From NCBI GenBank assembly GCA_038227045.1, contig JBBRQD010000072.1:1-29676 (forward strand): 29,676 nucleotides of DNA, read 5' to 3'. The position numbers were made by a program, and so were the translations under genes. Below, one piece after another: positions 20,683-28,042 of this stretch. The notes below the pieces were generated by a model, which had not been told where the DNA came from, ran no database searches, and worked only from the letters and a program-made list of their open reading frames with translations. Source of the stretch: JANXLS01 sp038227045 (GTDB taxonomy: Bacteria; Planctomycetota; SZUA-567; H5-PLA8). The stretch's first letter is position 1. The number at the start of each line of letters is the position of its first letter.

Positions 20683-21747
20683 ATGCGCATTCGCTGGCGC
20701 GGTTTTGAACTGCCCACCCACGTTACGCTGAACAAAGAAACCGCCACGGACAAGTACGGCATGTTCGATGCCGAGCCGTTTGAGCGCGGCTATGGTGTCA
20801 CGATTGGAAATTCGCTGCGGCGCGTGCTGCTGTCGAGCCTTGAAGGGGCGGCGGTGATGTCCATGCGCCTGGAAGTCGGCCACAAAGGCGACGAGGGAAA
20901 ATTCAAGACCACCCAGATTTCGCATGAATTCACGGCGATTCCCGGGCTGTTCGAAGACGTGACGGATCTCGTGCTGAACATCAAGGAAATGCGGCTCAAG
21001 CTGTTCACCGACGAAGCCGTCGTGTTGAAGATCGAGCGCAAGACCAAGGGGCCGATCAAGGCCGGCGACATCGTCAAGAACGAGCGCTTCGAGATCGTCA
21101 ATCCCGAACTGGTGCTGTGCAACCTGACCGACGACATTTATTTCGATCTGGAACTGACGGCGCGCAAAGGACGCGGGTACCGCACCGCCGAAGAGAACAT
21201 TGTCGCCGATCAAAACGTCGGCACGATTCCAGTGGACAGCGTGTACACGCCGGTGAAGCGCGTGCGCTACAAGGTCGAGAACACCCGCGTCGGCCAGCAG
21301 ACCGATTACGACAAGCTGAACCTCGAAATCTGGACCGACGGCACGATTTCGCCGGAGATGGCGCTGGTGGAAGCATCGACGATTCTGCGCAAGCACTTCA
21401 ACCCGTTCGTGAAGTACTTCGAACTGGGCAAGCAGATCGAAACGGAAGGCGTGAGCACTCCCGCGGCGGCGCTGGAAGCCGGCGAGGACAACAATGTCCG
21501 CGAACTGCGCGAGAAACTCAAGCAGCCCGTCAGCGTGCTGGAACCGTCCGTCCGCGCCGAGAATTGCATGGCGGCGGCGAACATTCAAATTCTGGCCGAC
21601 CTGGTGCGCCTGACCGAAGCCGACGTGCTGAAGATCAAGAATTTCGGCAAGACGAGCTTGAAAGAAATCAAGAAGAAGCTGGGCGACATGCAGTTGTCGT
21701 TCGGCATGGAAGTCCCGGAAGAAGCCGGTGTGCAGTCCGGGGAATAA
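20683..21747 (+). CDS. rpoA: DNA-directed RNA polymerase subunit alpha
   Basis: The 354-residue product dimerises to scaffold RNA polymerase assembly. The N-terminal domain has FERGYGVTIGNSLRRVLLSS and the dimer region; the C-terminal domain (about 285-345) has LEPSVRAENCMAAANIQILA and NFGKTSLKEIKKKLGDMQLS, the DNA- and activator-binding part. The Arg in SVRAEN matches the DNA-contact residue of E. coli alpha. CGAGG lies seven nt before the ATG. It is slightly longer than the E. coli protein (329), with a short acidic end. Confidence 0.98.
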   Translation: MRIRWRGFELPTHVTLNKETATDKYGMFDAEPFERGYGVTIGNSLRRVLLSSLEGAAVMSMRLEVGHKGDEGKFKTTQISHEFTAIPGLFEDVTDLVLNIKEMRLKLFTDEAVVLKIERKTKGPIKAGDIVKNERFEIVNPELVLCNLTDDIYFDLELTARKGRGYRTAEENIVADQNVGTIPVDSVYTPVKRVRYKVENTRVGQQTDYDKLNLEIWTDGTISPEMALVEASTILRKHFNPFVKYFELGKQIETEGVSTPAAALEAGEDNNVRELREKLKQPVSVLEPSVRAENCMAAANIQILADLVRLTEADVLKIKNFGKTSLKEIKKKLGDMQLSFGMEVPEEAGVQSGE

Positions 21748-21829
21748 GTGAAAACGTTACACTGATTGAAGGAAGCGTTAGCGCGGATGTTTGGCGAGTC
21801 CGCTCATTAAAGAAAAGTGGAGTTTTGAC

Positions 21830-22441
21830 ATGCGTCATATGAGTGCAGTAAAGAGCCTGAGCCGCAAGCCGGCGCATCGGCTGGCCACGATGCGGAACAT
21901 GGTCATCAATTTGATTGAACATGGCCGCATCCGGACGACGATTCAGAAGGCGAAGGCCGCCAAGCCGCTGGCCGAGCAGTTGATCACGCTCGGCAAGAAG
22001 GGCACGCCGCATCACCGCCGCCTGGCGATCAGCGAACTGGGTTCGACGGTACAGGCGAAGAAGACGGTCAAGAAAATCTTCGGCGAAGTGACGGAACGCT
22101 TCAAGGCCCGGGCCGGCGGTTACACGCGCATCATGCGGTTGCCGACGACGATTCGGCTGGTGCAGGCGGATCTGCCGCGCGGCAAGAAGATCAACCGCTC
22201 GAAATTCTACGGCACGCGCCTGGGCGACAACTCGACGCTGGTGCTCTGGGAATTGTGCGAAGCGGAAATCGTGAAGCGCGAGAAGAGCAAGAAGGAACGC
22301 AAGAGCAAGAAGCCCGCGAAGAAGAAACTGAAGGGCGACGAGCTGATCGAAGCGGCGAAGACAGCGCCCGCGATTGCGGAGAATTCGGGGACAGATGCTG
22401 TGGGTGCGACGCCGCCCGTGGTGGACGGCGGGAAAGCGTAA
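21830..22441 (+). CDS. rplQ: Ribosomal protein L17 (bL17) with internal insertion and tail
   Basis: The 203-residue product starts at ATG 21830, seven nt after GGAG. The family body reads RHMSAVKSLSRKPAHRLATM, LIEHGRIRTTIQKAKAAKPL and ARAGGYTRIMRL. The usual GGYTRI...GDNAP...ELV ending is split by about 25 extra residues (PTTIRLVQADLPRGKKINRS and a few more) before GDNSTLVLWELCEAE. After residue 150 a Lys/Ala-rich tail (KSKKERKSKKPAKKK and beyond) follows. The family is usually 115-130 residues. It is the last gene before the terminator. Confidence 0.95.
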   Translation: MRHMSAVKSLSRKPAHRLATMRNMVINLIEHGRIRTTIQKAKAAKPLAEQLITLGKKGTPHHRRLAISELGSTVQAKKTVKKIFGEVTERFKARAGGYTRIMRLPTTIRLVQADLPRGKKINRSKFYGTRLGDNSTLVLWELCEAEIVKREKSKKERKSKKPAKKKLKGDELIEAAKTAPAIAENSGTDAVGATPPVVDGGKA

Positions 22442-22470
22442 CGCAAACCCCGGTTCAAATTAGATTTTTG

Positions 22471-22504
22471 AAAATCCCCCGGATAGTGCCGGGGGATTTT
22501 TGTT
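22471..22504 (+). terminator. Rho-independent terminator of the ribosomal cluster
   Basis: AAAATCCCCCGG (22471-22482) and CCGGGGGATTTT (22489-22500) form a perfect 12-bp stem around ATAGTG, followed by T-rich TGTT. It is the clearest terminator in the window and marks the end of the rpoA-rplQ transcript. Confidence 0.93.
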
Positions 22505-22505
22505 G

Positions 22506-22524
22506 AATGGACGTTCCGTCCATT
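22506..22524. repeat. Palindrome directly after the terminator
   Basis: AATGGACG and CGTCCATT pair perfectly around TTC. It may be another small dispersed palindrome or a second structure supporting the terminator. Confidence 0.65.
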
Positions 22525-22530
22525 TCGGAA

Positions 22531-22559
22531 TTGTGTTGAATCGCTTGATACGGTATCTT
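22531..22559 (+). promoter_or_regulatory. Weak candidate promoter for the secreted HEAT gene
   Basis: TTGTGT (22531-22536), a 17-bp spacer and TATCTT (22554-22559) give a modest sigma70-type match downstream of the terminator and about 60 bp before the next gene. A promoter is expected here because the previous operon ends. Confidence 0.3.
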
Positions 22560-22620
22560 TTAAACGACGCCTTGGGAATTTGCGCATCGATTTTCAATAT
22601 TGGAAGGATCTAGCCTACAC

Positions 22621-23514
22621 ATGTTCTCCCGCGTGATTTTCGCCTGCGTGCTGTGTGCCCTGACGGCGTTATTCTCCGGCTTCGTGAGTGCCGGCGAGAG
22701 CGAAGAACCCATCGATCCCGACGTCTTGCGCAAGGTCCGCAAGCTGGTCAAAGGTACTTTGGCCGAAGATGTCAAGGAGCGCGAGAAGGCGTGGAATGAC
22801 ATCCGCGAGATGGGCAATCTGGTCACGCCTGGGCTGGTGGAACTCTGCAAACTGAAAGAAACTACGCCCGCGATGTCGCAGTCGATTTTGATCGCGCTCG
22901 GGGATTCGAAGGATCCGCGCGCGGGGCCGGCTCTCACGGATTTGTTGAAGTCGTCGGAAGCCTTTATTCGCAAAGGCGCGGCGCGCGCGATGGGCGATTG
23001 TCAATACAAGGCGGGATTGCCGCAGCTCGAAACGGCGGCGCTCAATGAAAAAGAAGATGAGGACGTGCGCCTGTTTACCGCGACTGCGGCGGCGAAGCTG
23101 GGTAGCGAAAAGGCTCTCGGCGTGTTAAACGCGCTGATGAAATCGGAGAAATCCGAAATTCGCTCGCGGGCCGTCTTTGCGCTGGGAAAATACGGCGGCA
23201 TCGCGCGCGTGGCGGTGATCGAAAGCGCGCTCGGCGATGCCGACGACAGCGTCCGTGAAGATGCCGTCGAAGCCTTGAGGCTGCTCAAGGAAAAGCCCGC
23301 CTGGGCGGGGCTGATCAAGGCGACAAGCGACGCGAATTTTCGCATCCGCGGCACCGCGATGGACGCGCTGCGCGAATTGACGAAACAGAAGATCGACAAC
23401 GAACCGAAACTCTGGCAGGAATGGTGGGAAAAGCACAAGGACGATTCCGAGTCGCCGCCGGAGAGCAAGCCTGACGAAAAGAAAAAGCTCAAACTCCGGA
23501 AGGAATCGTTTTAA
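22621..23514 (+). CDS. Secreted HEAT-repeat protein
   Basis: The 297-residue product starts at ATG 22621; an in-frame start at 22600 would put charged residues before the signal peptide. Residues 1-24 form a signal peptide (VIFACVLCALTALFSGFVSA then GE). Residues about 75-265 form five or so HEAT-like helical pairs, for example PAMSQSILIALGDSKDPRAG, EIRSRAVFALGKYGGIARVA, VREDAVEALRLLKEKPAWAG and FRIRGTAMDALRELTKQ. The C-terminus is a Glu/Lys-rich tail. HEAT repeats are protein-protein scaffolds; the partner is unknown. GGAAGG lies loosely upstream. It starts a run of envelope-type genes. Confidence 0.85.
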   Translation: MFSRVIFACVLCALTALFSGFVSAGESEEPIDPDVLRKVRKLVKGTLAEDVKEREKAWNDIREMGNLVTPGLVELCKLKETTPAMSQSILIALGDSKDPRAGPALTDLLKSSEAFIRKGAARAMGDCQYKAGLPQLETAALNEKEDEDVRLFTATAAAKLGSEKALGVLNALMKSEKSEIRSRAVFALGKYGGIARVAVIESALGDADDSVREDAVEALRLLKEKPAWAGLIKATSDANFRIRGTAMDALRELTKQKIDNEPKLWQEWWEKHKDDSESPPESKPDEKKKLKLRKESF

Positions 23515-23585
23515 GGCGCGGCGGCACTCTTGCCGCCGAACGATTGCTTCACGAAATATAACGGCGGCAAGAGTGCTGCCGCTCC
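23515..23585. repeat. Inverted repeat between the HEAT and NPCBM genes
   Basis: The arms 23515-23538 and 23562-23585 share GGCACTCTTGCCGCCG-type sequence in opposite orientation with two to three mismatches. It begins directly after the HEAT stop and could act as an mRNA end structure, though no T-run follows. Confidence 0.8.
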
Positions 23586-23603
23586 GGCTCATAAAGGGTT
23601 TCG

Positions 23604-24788
23604 ATGCTCAATAAATTGATGATTTCGGCTGCGGTTGCGCTGGCATTGAGCCTCACCTGCGCTTGTGGATTGGACGCGACGCTGGTGCAGGCGGACGGCG
23701 AAGAAATCTTCGGCGAGTTGAAAGAAATCAACGCTGGCGGCGCGACGGTTGGCGCGCAGAAATTCGCGGCCAAAGAGATTGCTCAAATCAAGTTCTCGCC
23801 GCAGCCCGCGCAATTATCGCAGACCGCTCCAGCAGTGATCCTGCGCAATCAAGATGTGCTCAGCCAAGCTGTGATCGTGTCCGGAAGCGACACCAAATTG
23901 ACGCTGAAATCCGGGCAAGACCCGCTGGAATTGGAGTACAAAGCGATCGACGCAATCGTGTTTTATGCCGCGTCGAAGAAGATGCCGGACGGACTCGCGG
24001 CCACATTGAAGGCCGCGCCACCGACCGAAGATGCCCTGCTGACGGTGAAGGGCGAGACGATCTCGGGCTTTTACGAGAAGCTCAACGAAAAAGAAATTTC
24101 ATTCAACGCGGGCGGACAGTCGAAGGCGTATCCATTCGATCAGATTGCCGCGATCAAGTTTGCGGCGACTGAAAAATTCGAGCCGAACAAGGCGTTGAAC
24201 GCGGTGCTCCGGCTGGTTGACGGTTCGCGCATCACCGTCAAGCCCATCGAAGTGGCCGGGGGATCTTTGAAAGTGGAAGTGGCCGACGGAAAAAAGATGC
24301 AATTCACGGGCAGCAGCGTCGTCAGTTTGGAATTCAGCGGCGGCAGAATGGTGTATCTCTCCACGCTCACGCCGAAAACCGTCGAGCAAAGGCCGTATGT
24401 CGGCGGCGCGCCGGTGGTCTTCACCTGGCGCAAAGATCGTTCCGCTGCAAATGGGCCGTTGAAGATCGGCGACACCGTTTACGAAAAAGGCGTTGGCGTT
24501 CACAGTTACTGCAAACTCGTCTACGAATTGAACGGCGGCTATGTCAAATTCATGTCCGACGTGGGCATGGACGCGTCCGCGCCGCCGAAGGCGGTGTGCG
24601 CGTGGAAAGTGATTGTCGATGGCAAAGAAAACGCTGGCGGGATTGCTAAAGCGGGCGGCGAGAAAAAGGGAGTGGCGATTGACGTTACTGGCGCGAAGAC
24701 TTTGGAATTGATCTGTGATTACGGGCCGGACGAGGACGATGCGGGCGACCGGTTGGATTTTGCCAAAGCGCGGCTGATCAAGCCGTGA
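23604..24788 (+). CDS. Secreted NPCBM-domain protein with four tandem beta modules
   Basis: The 394-residue product has a signal peptide (residues 1-21, ISAAVALALSLTCACG; a weak lipobox cannot be excluded). Residues 25-65, 77-122, 143-187 and 199-245 look like four copies of one module of about 45 residues: a strand with DG, a second strand starting with G, a turn, and an ending IxxIxF-like strand (EIAQIKF, AIDAIVF, QIAAIKF, SVVSLEF). Residues about 250-394 match the NPCBM fold (putative carbohydrate-binding module): FTWRKDRSANGPLKIG-like text, YEKGVGVHSYCKLVYEL, FMSDVGMDAS and LELICDYGPDEDDAGDRLDF. A sugar- or surface-binding role is expected from the family; the ligand is unknown. Confidence 0.85.
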   Translation: MLNKLMISAAVALALSLTCACGLDATLVQADGEEIFGELKEINAGGATVGAQKFAAKEIAQIKFSPQPAQLSQTAPAVILRNQDVLSQAVIVSGSDTKLTLKSGQDPLELEYKAIDAIVFYAASKKMPDGLAATLKAAPPTEDALLTVKGETISGFYEKLNEKEISFNAGGQSKAYPFDQIAAIKFAATEKFEPNKALNAVLRLVDGSRITVKPIEVAGGSLKVEVADGKKMQFTGSSVVSLEFSGGRMVYLSTLTPKTVEQRPYVGGAPVVFTWRKDRSAANGPLKIGDTVYEKGVGVHSYCKLVYELNGGYVKFMSDVGMDASAPPKAVCAWKVIVDGKENAGGIAKAGGEKKGVAIDVTGAKTLELICDYGPDEDDAGDRLDFAKARLIKP

Positions 24789-24810
24789 GTCGATGCGATT
24801 GATCACACGT

Positions 24811-24834
24811 CGGGACCGAGACGGTCCCGCCACG
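24811..24834. repeat. Palindrome GGGACCGnGACGGTCCC, copy 1
   Basis: This 24-nt sequence matches 27301-27324 with a single difference at the centre. It lies just after the NPCBM gene, in an open frame that continues into the TPR gene, where it would be read as RDRDGPAT. If the TPR gene starts at 24850, this copy is untranslated. Confidence 0.85.
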
Positions 24835-24849
24835 AGGACAGACATTCCA

Positions 24850-26808
24850 ATGTGGAACGAAAGAATCGGTGGCGCATGGGTGGCCCAGCCCCACGGGCTG
24901 GGTGCCGAAGGCACAAGAAGCACTCCTGCGCATCTCGCGTTTCAGCTAGTGCGCGGGTCTTGGGAGAGGCTTCTTGTCGCTTCGCGACCCAGCCCGTTGG
25001 GCTGGGCCACCCTAATCGCGATCCTTCTCGCCAGCGTGCTTGCGCGGCCGTGCGTTGCGTTTGAAATTCCGCCCGACATCGGCCCTGAATTGATGGAGGC
25101 GCGCAAGGCTTGGCGCAAGGCGGAGGATTTGACCGGCGACATTCGCGATGAAAAGAATCGGGAACCGAAGGAACTCGACGCGCTCATTGACGCGCGCGAC
25201 GACGCATACCAGCATGCGGTCGAAATGTTTGAGAAGGCGCTGAAAAAAGATCCCACGCATCCGCAGGCTCTTGCCGAATTTGGGCGCTATTGGCTTTCGC
25301 GGCGCGACTTTTTCATTGCGCGGCGCTATCTCGAAAATGCGTGGCGCAGCGCACTGCCGTTGTCGGTACAAGCACCAGCGAGTGCCAATGCGTCGCCGGA
25401 CGGCTGCGGATCGCGCGCGGAAAAATCGCTGACCGAAGCCGACAAGGCGGATGTGCTGCGCGCGCTGGGCGGAATTGCGGAGCGCGCCGGTGAAACCGGC
25501 GTGGCGTTGTCGCATTATCGCGCGGCGCTGAAACGCTATCCCACCGACCCGCGCAACCGCGCGTCTCTGGCGATCGGGTTGTGCGCGGCGGGCAATCCGG
25601 CCGAGGCGGTCACGCTGCTGGAACCTTGGGATCGCAGCGATGCGACGAAGGTGGAAGCGCCGTTGGATTTTCCGAAAGACAGGGCGGATGTGCTGGCGCT
25701 TGGATTGTATACGCTGGCGCTGGCCAAAGAAGAACTCGGATGGAATGAGGATGCGCTGGCTCTGTATCGCCGTTCGGAGGCCGCGTGCAAACAGGCGTTT
25801 GCCGCGACGGGCGAAACGGCGGAAAGCGCGCGCATGGCCATCGCGCGGCTCGAAGACCGGCTCGACGAATTTACGGAGAATGAAAAATCCTGCGCCAAGC
25901 AGGCGGAGGAGATTGCCAGAATAAATGTGGAGCGCAAGAAGGCGAACCTGGCGCCGCTGTCCGCGCCGAAGAGCGACCGTGTGATGTTTGCCGACGCGCT
26001 GAACTTTTGCGTACATGCCGTCTCGTTGAAAAAGCAGGCGATGCGCGATCGGGATTTTCTAGCGGCCATATCGAAATTGCGCTTCAACGAAATCAAGGCC
26101 AAAGAACTTGAGAGCGTCCCGGAATTCGGCCTGTATCAATCCGCCGAGAATTCATTTCAAGCGAGCGTCACGTCGTTCTCGCGTTTTTCGCGGTCCTACT
26201 ACGAACTGGCGCTGTGCGAATTGCAGATGCACCGCTTTACGACCGCGCGAAACATGCTGGACGCGGCGGCGTTGTACAATCCCAACGACGTCGCCACGCT
26301 GAGCCTGCGCGGGTCGGTGCTGCTGGACTTGGGGCAATGGGAAGAGGCGGCGGGCGTGTTTCGCAAAATCGTGTCGCTCGACGGCGACAACGGCGCGGCG
26401 CATTTCGGATTAGGGCGCGCGTTGACGGCGTTGAAATCGAACGAAGCCGTGTGCTCCGAAGCGGTGGATTCGTTCGGCCGCGCGCTGCGGCTTGGCGTGC
26501 GCGACGAACGCATGGAGCTTTCGGTTTCGCTCACCGCAAAAGACGGGCAGGTTTACTCCGGCCACATCGTCGAAAACGGCGACGATTGGATCGTGAAGGA
26601 AGACGGTGTTGCGCCGTTCCGCATCGCCAAGAAGGAAGTCGAGAAAGTCAACGAGGGGCCGGGGCTGAGACAGCAGGCGCTCGCGATGCTGGAGCGTTAT
26701 CAGCGCGGCGAAAAACCGGTGGTCGTGCAGCGCTACAGCGGCCGCAAGCATTTTGACGACGAACCGGTGATTGATGCCCGGCCGACAGGGACGATCTTTG
26801 GACAATGA
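24850..26808 (+). CDS. Large TPR protein, probably exported
   Basis: The product has 652 residues from ATG 24850, chosen because GAGG lies about 12 nt upstream; in-frame alternatives are 24793, a GTG in the spacer of the repeat, and TTG 24997. A hydrophobic signal-like stretch (WATLIAILLASVLARPCVA) lies about 50 residues in, because a 135-bp palindromic element occupies the preceding codons. The body is helical with TPR-like pairs (AVEMFEKALKKDPTHPQALA, ALSHYRAALKRYPTDPRNRA, ARNMLDAAALYNPNDVATLS, EAAGVFRKIVSLDGDNGAAH). Near the C-terminus is a beta module (SVSLTAKDGQVYSGHIVENG to KKEVEKVNEG) like those of the neighbouring NPCBM protein. Function is unknown; a scaffold at the envelope is inferred. 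Confidence 0.8.
   Translation: MWNERIGGAWVAQPHGLGAEGTRSTPAHLAFQLVRGSWERLLVASRPSPLGWATLIAILLASVLARPCVAFEIPPDIGPELMEARKAWRKAEDLTGDIRDEKNREPKELDALIDARDDAYQHAVEMFEKALKKDPTHPQALAEFGRYWLSRRDFFIARRYLENAWRSALPLSVQAPASANASPDGCGSRAEKSLTEADKADVLRALGGIAERAGETGVALSHYRAALKRYPTDPRNRASLAIGLCAAGNPAEAVTLLEPWDRSDATKVEAPLDFPKDRADVLALGLYTLALAKEELGWNEDALALYRRSEAACKQAFAATGETAESARMAIARLEDRLDEFTENEKSCAKQAEEIARINVERKKANLAPLSAPKSDRVMFADALNFCVHAVSLKKQAMRDRDFLAAISKLRFNEIKAKELESVPEFGLYQSAENSFQASVTSFSRFSRSYYELALCELQMHRFTTARNMLDAAALYNPNDVATLSLRGSVLLDLGQWEEAAGVFRKIVSLDGDNGAAHFGLGRALTALKSNEAVCSEAVDSFGRALRLGVRDERMELSVSLTAKDGQVYSGHIVENGDDWIVKEDGVAPFRIAKKEVEKVNEGPGLRQQALAMLERYQRGEKPVVVQRYSGRKHFDDEPVIDARPTGTIFGQ
24878..25012. mobile_element. 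135-bp paired REP-like element inside the TPR gene 5' end
   Basis: Two 44-nt arms (24878-24921 and 24969-25012) are inverted copies starting GGGTGGCCCAGCCC and ending at CAAGAAGC, with a few differences. Each arm contains its own hairpins (CCAGCCC/GGGCTGG and GTGCC/GGCAC or GTCGC/GCGAC). A 47-nt centre separates them. This is the layout of paired REP units. The total of 135 bp equals 45 codons, and the reading frame stays open through it. Confidence 0.8.
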
Positions 26809-27011
26809 CGACAAATTCAGCGACTCCATCGGAAACCGCAGGGGCAGCGCCCCAGCGCAAGCCGAACGGCATCGCGCCCTGGATTATTCTGGCGCTGTGG
26901 TTCGCGTGGCTTGCCGCGCTGGTGGCGATGTCGTTTCCGGAATGGGGAAAGTCGAAACGCGATCTGCTCGATGGCAAGGACCGGGTCGTGCAGCCGACCG
27001 GGACAAAGTAG
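26805..27011 (+). CDS. Small single-pass membrane protein, unknown function
   Basis: The 68-residue product overlaps the TPR stop by four bases (ATGA), which supports translational coupling to the TPR gene. The N-terminus (MTTNSATPSETAGAAPQRKP) is short, polar and Pro/Ala-rich. Residues about 23-43 (IAPWIILALWFAWLAALVAM) form one transmembrane helix, and a charged end (KSKRDLLDGKDRVVQPTG) follows. No family was recognised. The overlap and hydrophobic profile make a real gene likely despite its size. Confidence 0.65.
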   Translation: MTTNSATPSETAGAAPQRKPNGIAPWIILALWFAWLAALVAMSFPEWGKSKRDLLDGKDRVVQPTGTK

Positions 27012-27027
27012 GGCGGGTTTCCAACCC

Positions 27028-27103
27028 AGAGCCGCGCACGTTAGTAAGCGGCCTTATTTTGCGCGGTCTGCAATTTTAGCCGCTTACTTACGTGCGCGGC
27101 TCT
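27028..27103. repeat. 76-bp palindromic element, copy 2 (inverted relative to copy 1)
   Basis: Arms 27028-27052 and 27079-27103 are the same 25-nt arms as at 2137-2212. The single arm mismatch is swapped, so this copy is reversed relative to the first. The centre carries the reverse complement of the GACCG and CGCGCAAAA words. It lies in the spacer before the uracil-DNA glycosylase gene. Confidence 0.88.
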
Positions 27104-27150
27104 GGAATACGACTCAACGCTCCGAGTAAAGCGATTTGGAATCTTGTCGA

Positions 27151-27960
27151 ATGGAAGACGCGCCCGTTGAACTCGAAAGCATGGACCCCGCGAGCGTTCG
27201 CCGCCGCGTGTTGGAGCGGGTGCGCTTTGAGCAATCGATGGGCGTCGAATTTTTGCCGCGCGTTCAAGTCGCCGCGCCTGTAAATGTGACTGCTGTTCAT
27301 CGGGACCGGGACGGTCCCGCCACGGTTGTGCCTACGCGTGCTCCGGTTGCGACGGCCGCGCGAGTTCCCGCGTCTCTTGTTGCGTCGAATGCGGGTCTGG
27401 ACAAAGAGGCGCGCTGGCAGGCGCTCGAAGCGCGGGCGATGGCGTGCGTGAAATGCGTTTTGCATCAGGCTCGCACGAACGTCGTTTTCGGCACGGGCAA
27501 CCGGCAGGCGCAGCTTGTTTTCGTCGGCGAAGGGCCGGGGCAGGATGAAGATTTACAAGGGCTGCCATTCGTTGGCAAGGCCGGACAATTGTTGAACAAA
27601 ATTATCGCCGCGATGGGCTTCAAACGCGAGGACGTGTACATCTGCAATGTGGTCAAATGCCGCCCGCCCGGCAACCGCACGCCACTGCCCGACGAAATCG
27701 CCGCGTGCTCGCCGTTTTTGGAAGAGCAGCTCGAATTGATCGCGCCGAAAGCCATCGTCGCGCTGGGGGGACCGGCCGCCAAAACACTGCTCCACACCAG
27801 CACCGGCATAACCATGCTCCGGGGGCGCTGGGCGTCGTACAAATCGATTCCCGTGATGCCGACGTTCCACCCCGCGTTCGTGTTGCGCACGTACACCGAG
27901 GAAGTGCGCCGCCAGGTTTGGGACGACATGAAAAAAGTCGTGGAAAAATTGAAGTCATAA
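27151..27960 (+). CDS. Uracil-DNA glycosylase, family 4/5-like with Fe-S cluster ligands
   Basis: The 269-residue product would remove uracil from DNA as the first step of base-excision repair. The ATG at 27151 is preferred over TTG 27136. Family-4 motifs are clear: VFVGEGPGQDEDLQGLPFVG (motif 1), DVYICNVVKCRPPGNRTPLP (cluster region) and the catalytic-loop-like FHPAFVLR (His240). Four cysteines (99, 102, 170, 186) are placed as for a 4Fe-4S cluster. The first roughly 85 residues are a poorly conserved N-terminal extension of the kind often seen in this family; it contains RDRDGPAT encoded by a palindromic repeat. No operon partner is obvious. Confidence 0.92.
   Translation: MEDAPVELESMDPASVRRRVLERVRFEQSMGVEFLPRVQVAAPVNVTAVHRDRDGPATVVPTRAPVATAARVPASLVASNAGLDKEARWQALEARAMACVKCVLHQARTNVVFGTGNRQAQLVFVGEGPGQDEDLQGLPFVGKAGQLLNKIIAAMGFKREDVYICNVVKCRPPGNRTPLPDEIAACSPFLEEQLELIAPKAIVALGGPAAKTLLHTSTGITMLRGRWASYKSIPVMPTFHPAFVLRTYTEEVRRQVWDDMKKVVEKLKS
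27301..27324. repeat. Palindrome GGGACCGnGACGGTCCC, copy 2, inside the glycosylase gene
   Basis: This copy is identical to 24811-24834 except for one central base, and in the glycosylase frame it reads RDRDGPAT. It falls in the non-conserved N-terminal linker, before the catalytic domain. Confidence 0.85.
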
Positions 27961-28042
27961 AAATGCGATTTGTGCGTCAGTATCATTGAAATGTGTTTTG
28001 ATTGTCAGCTTTGACCAATGCGCCCAAAAGGAATTCATTCCG

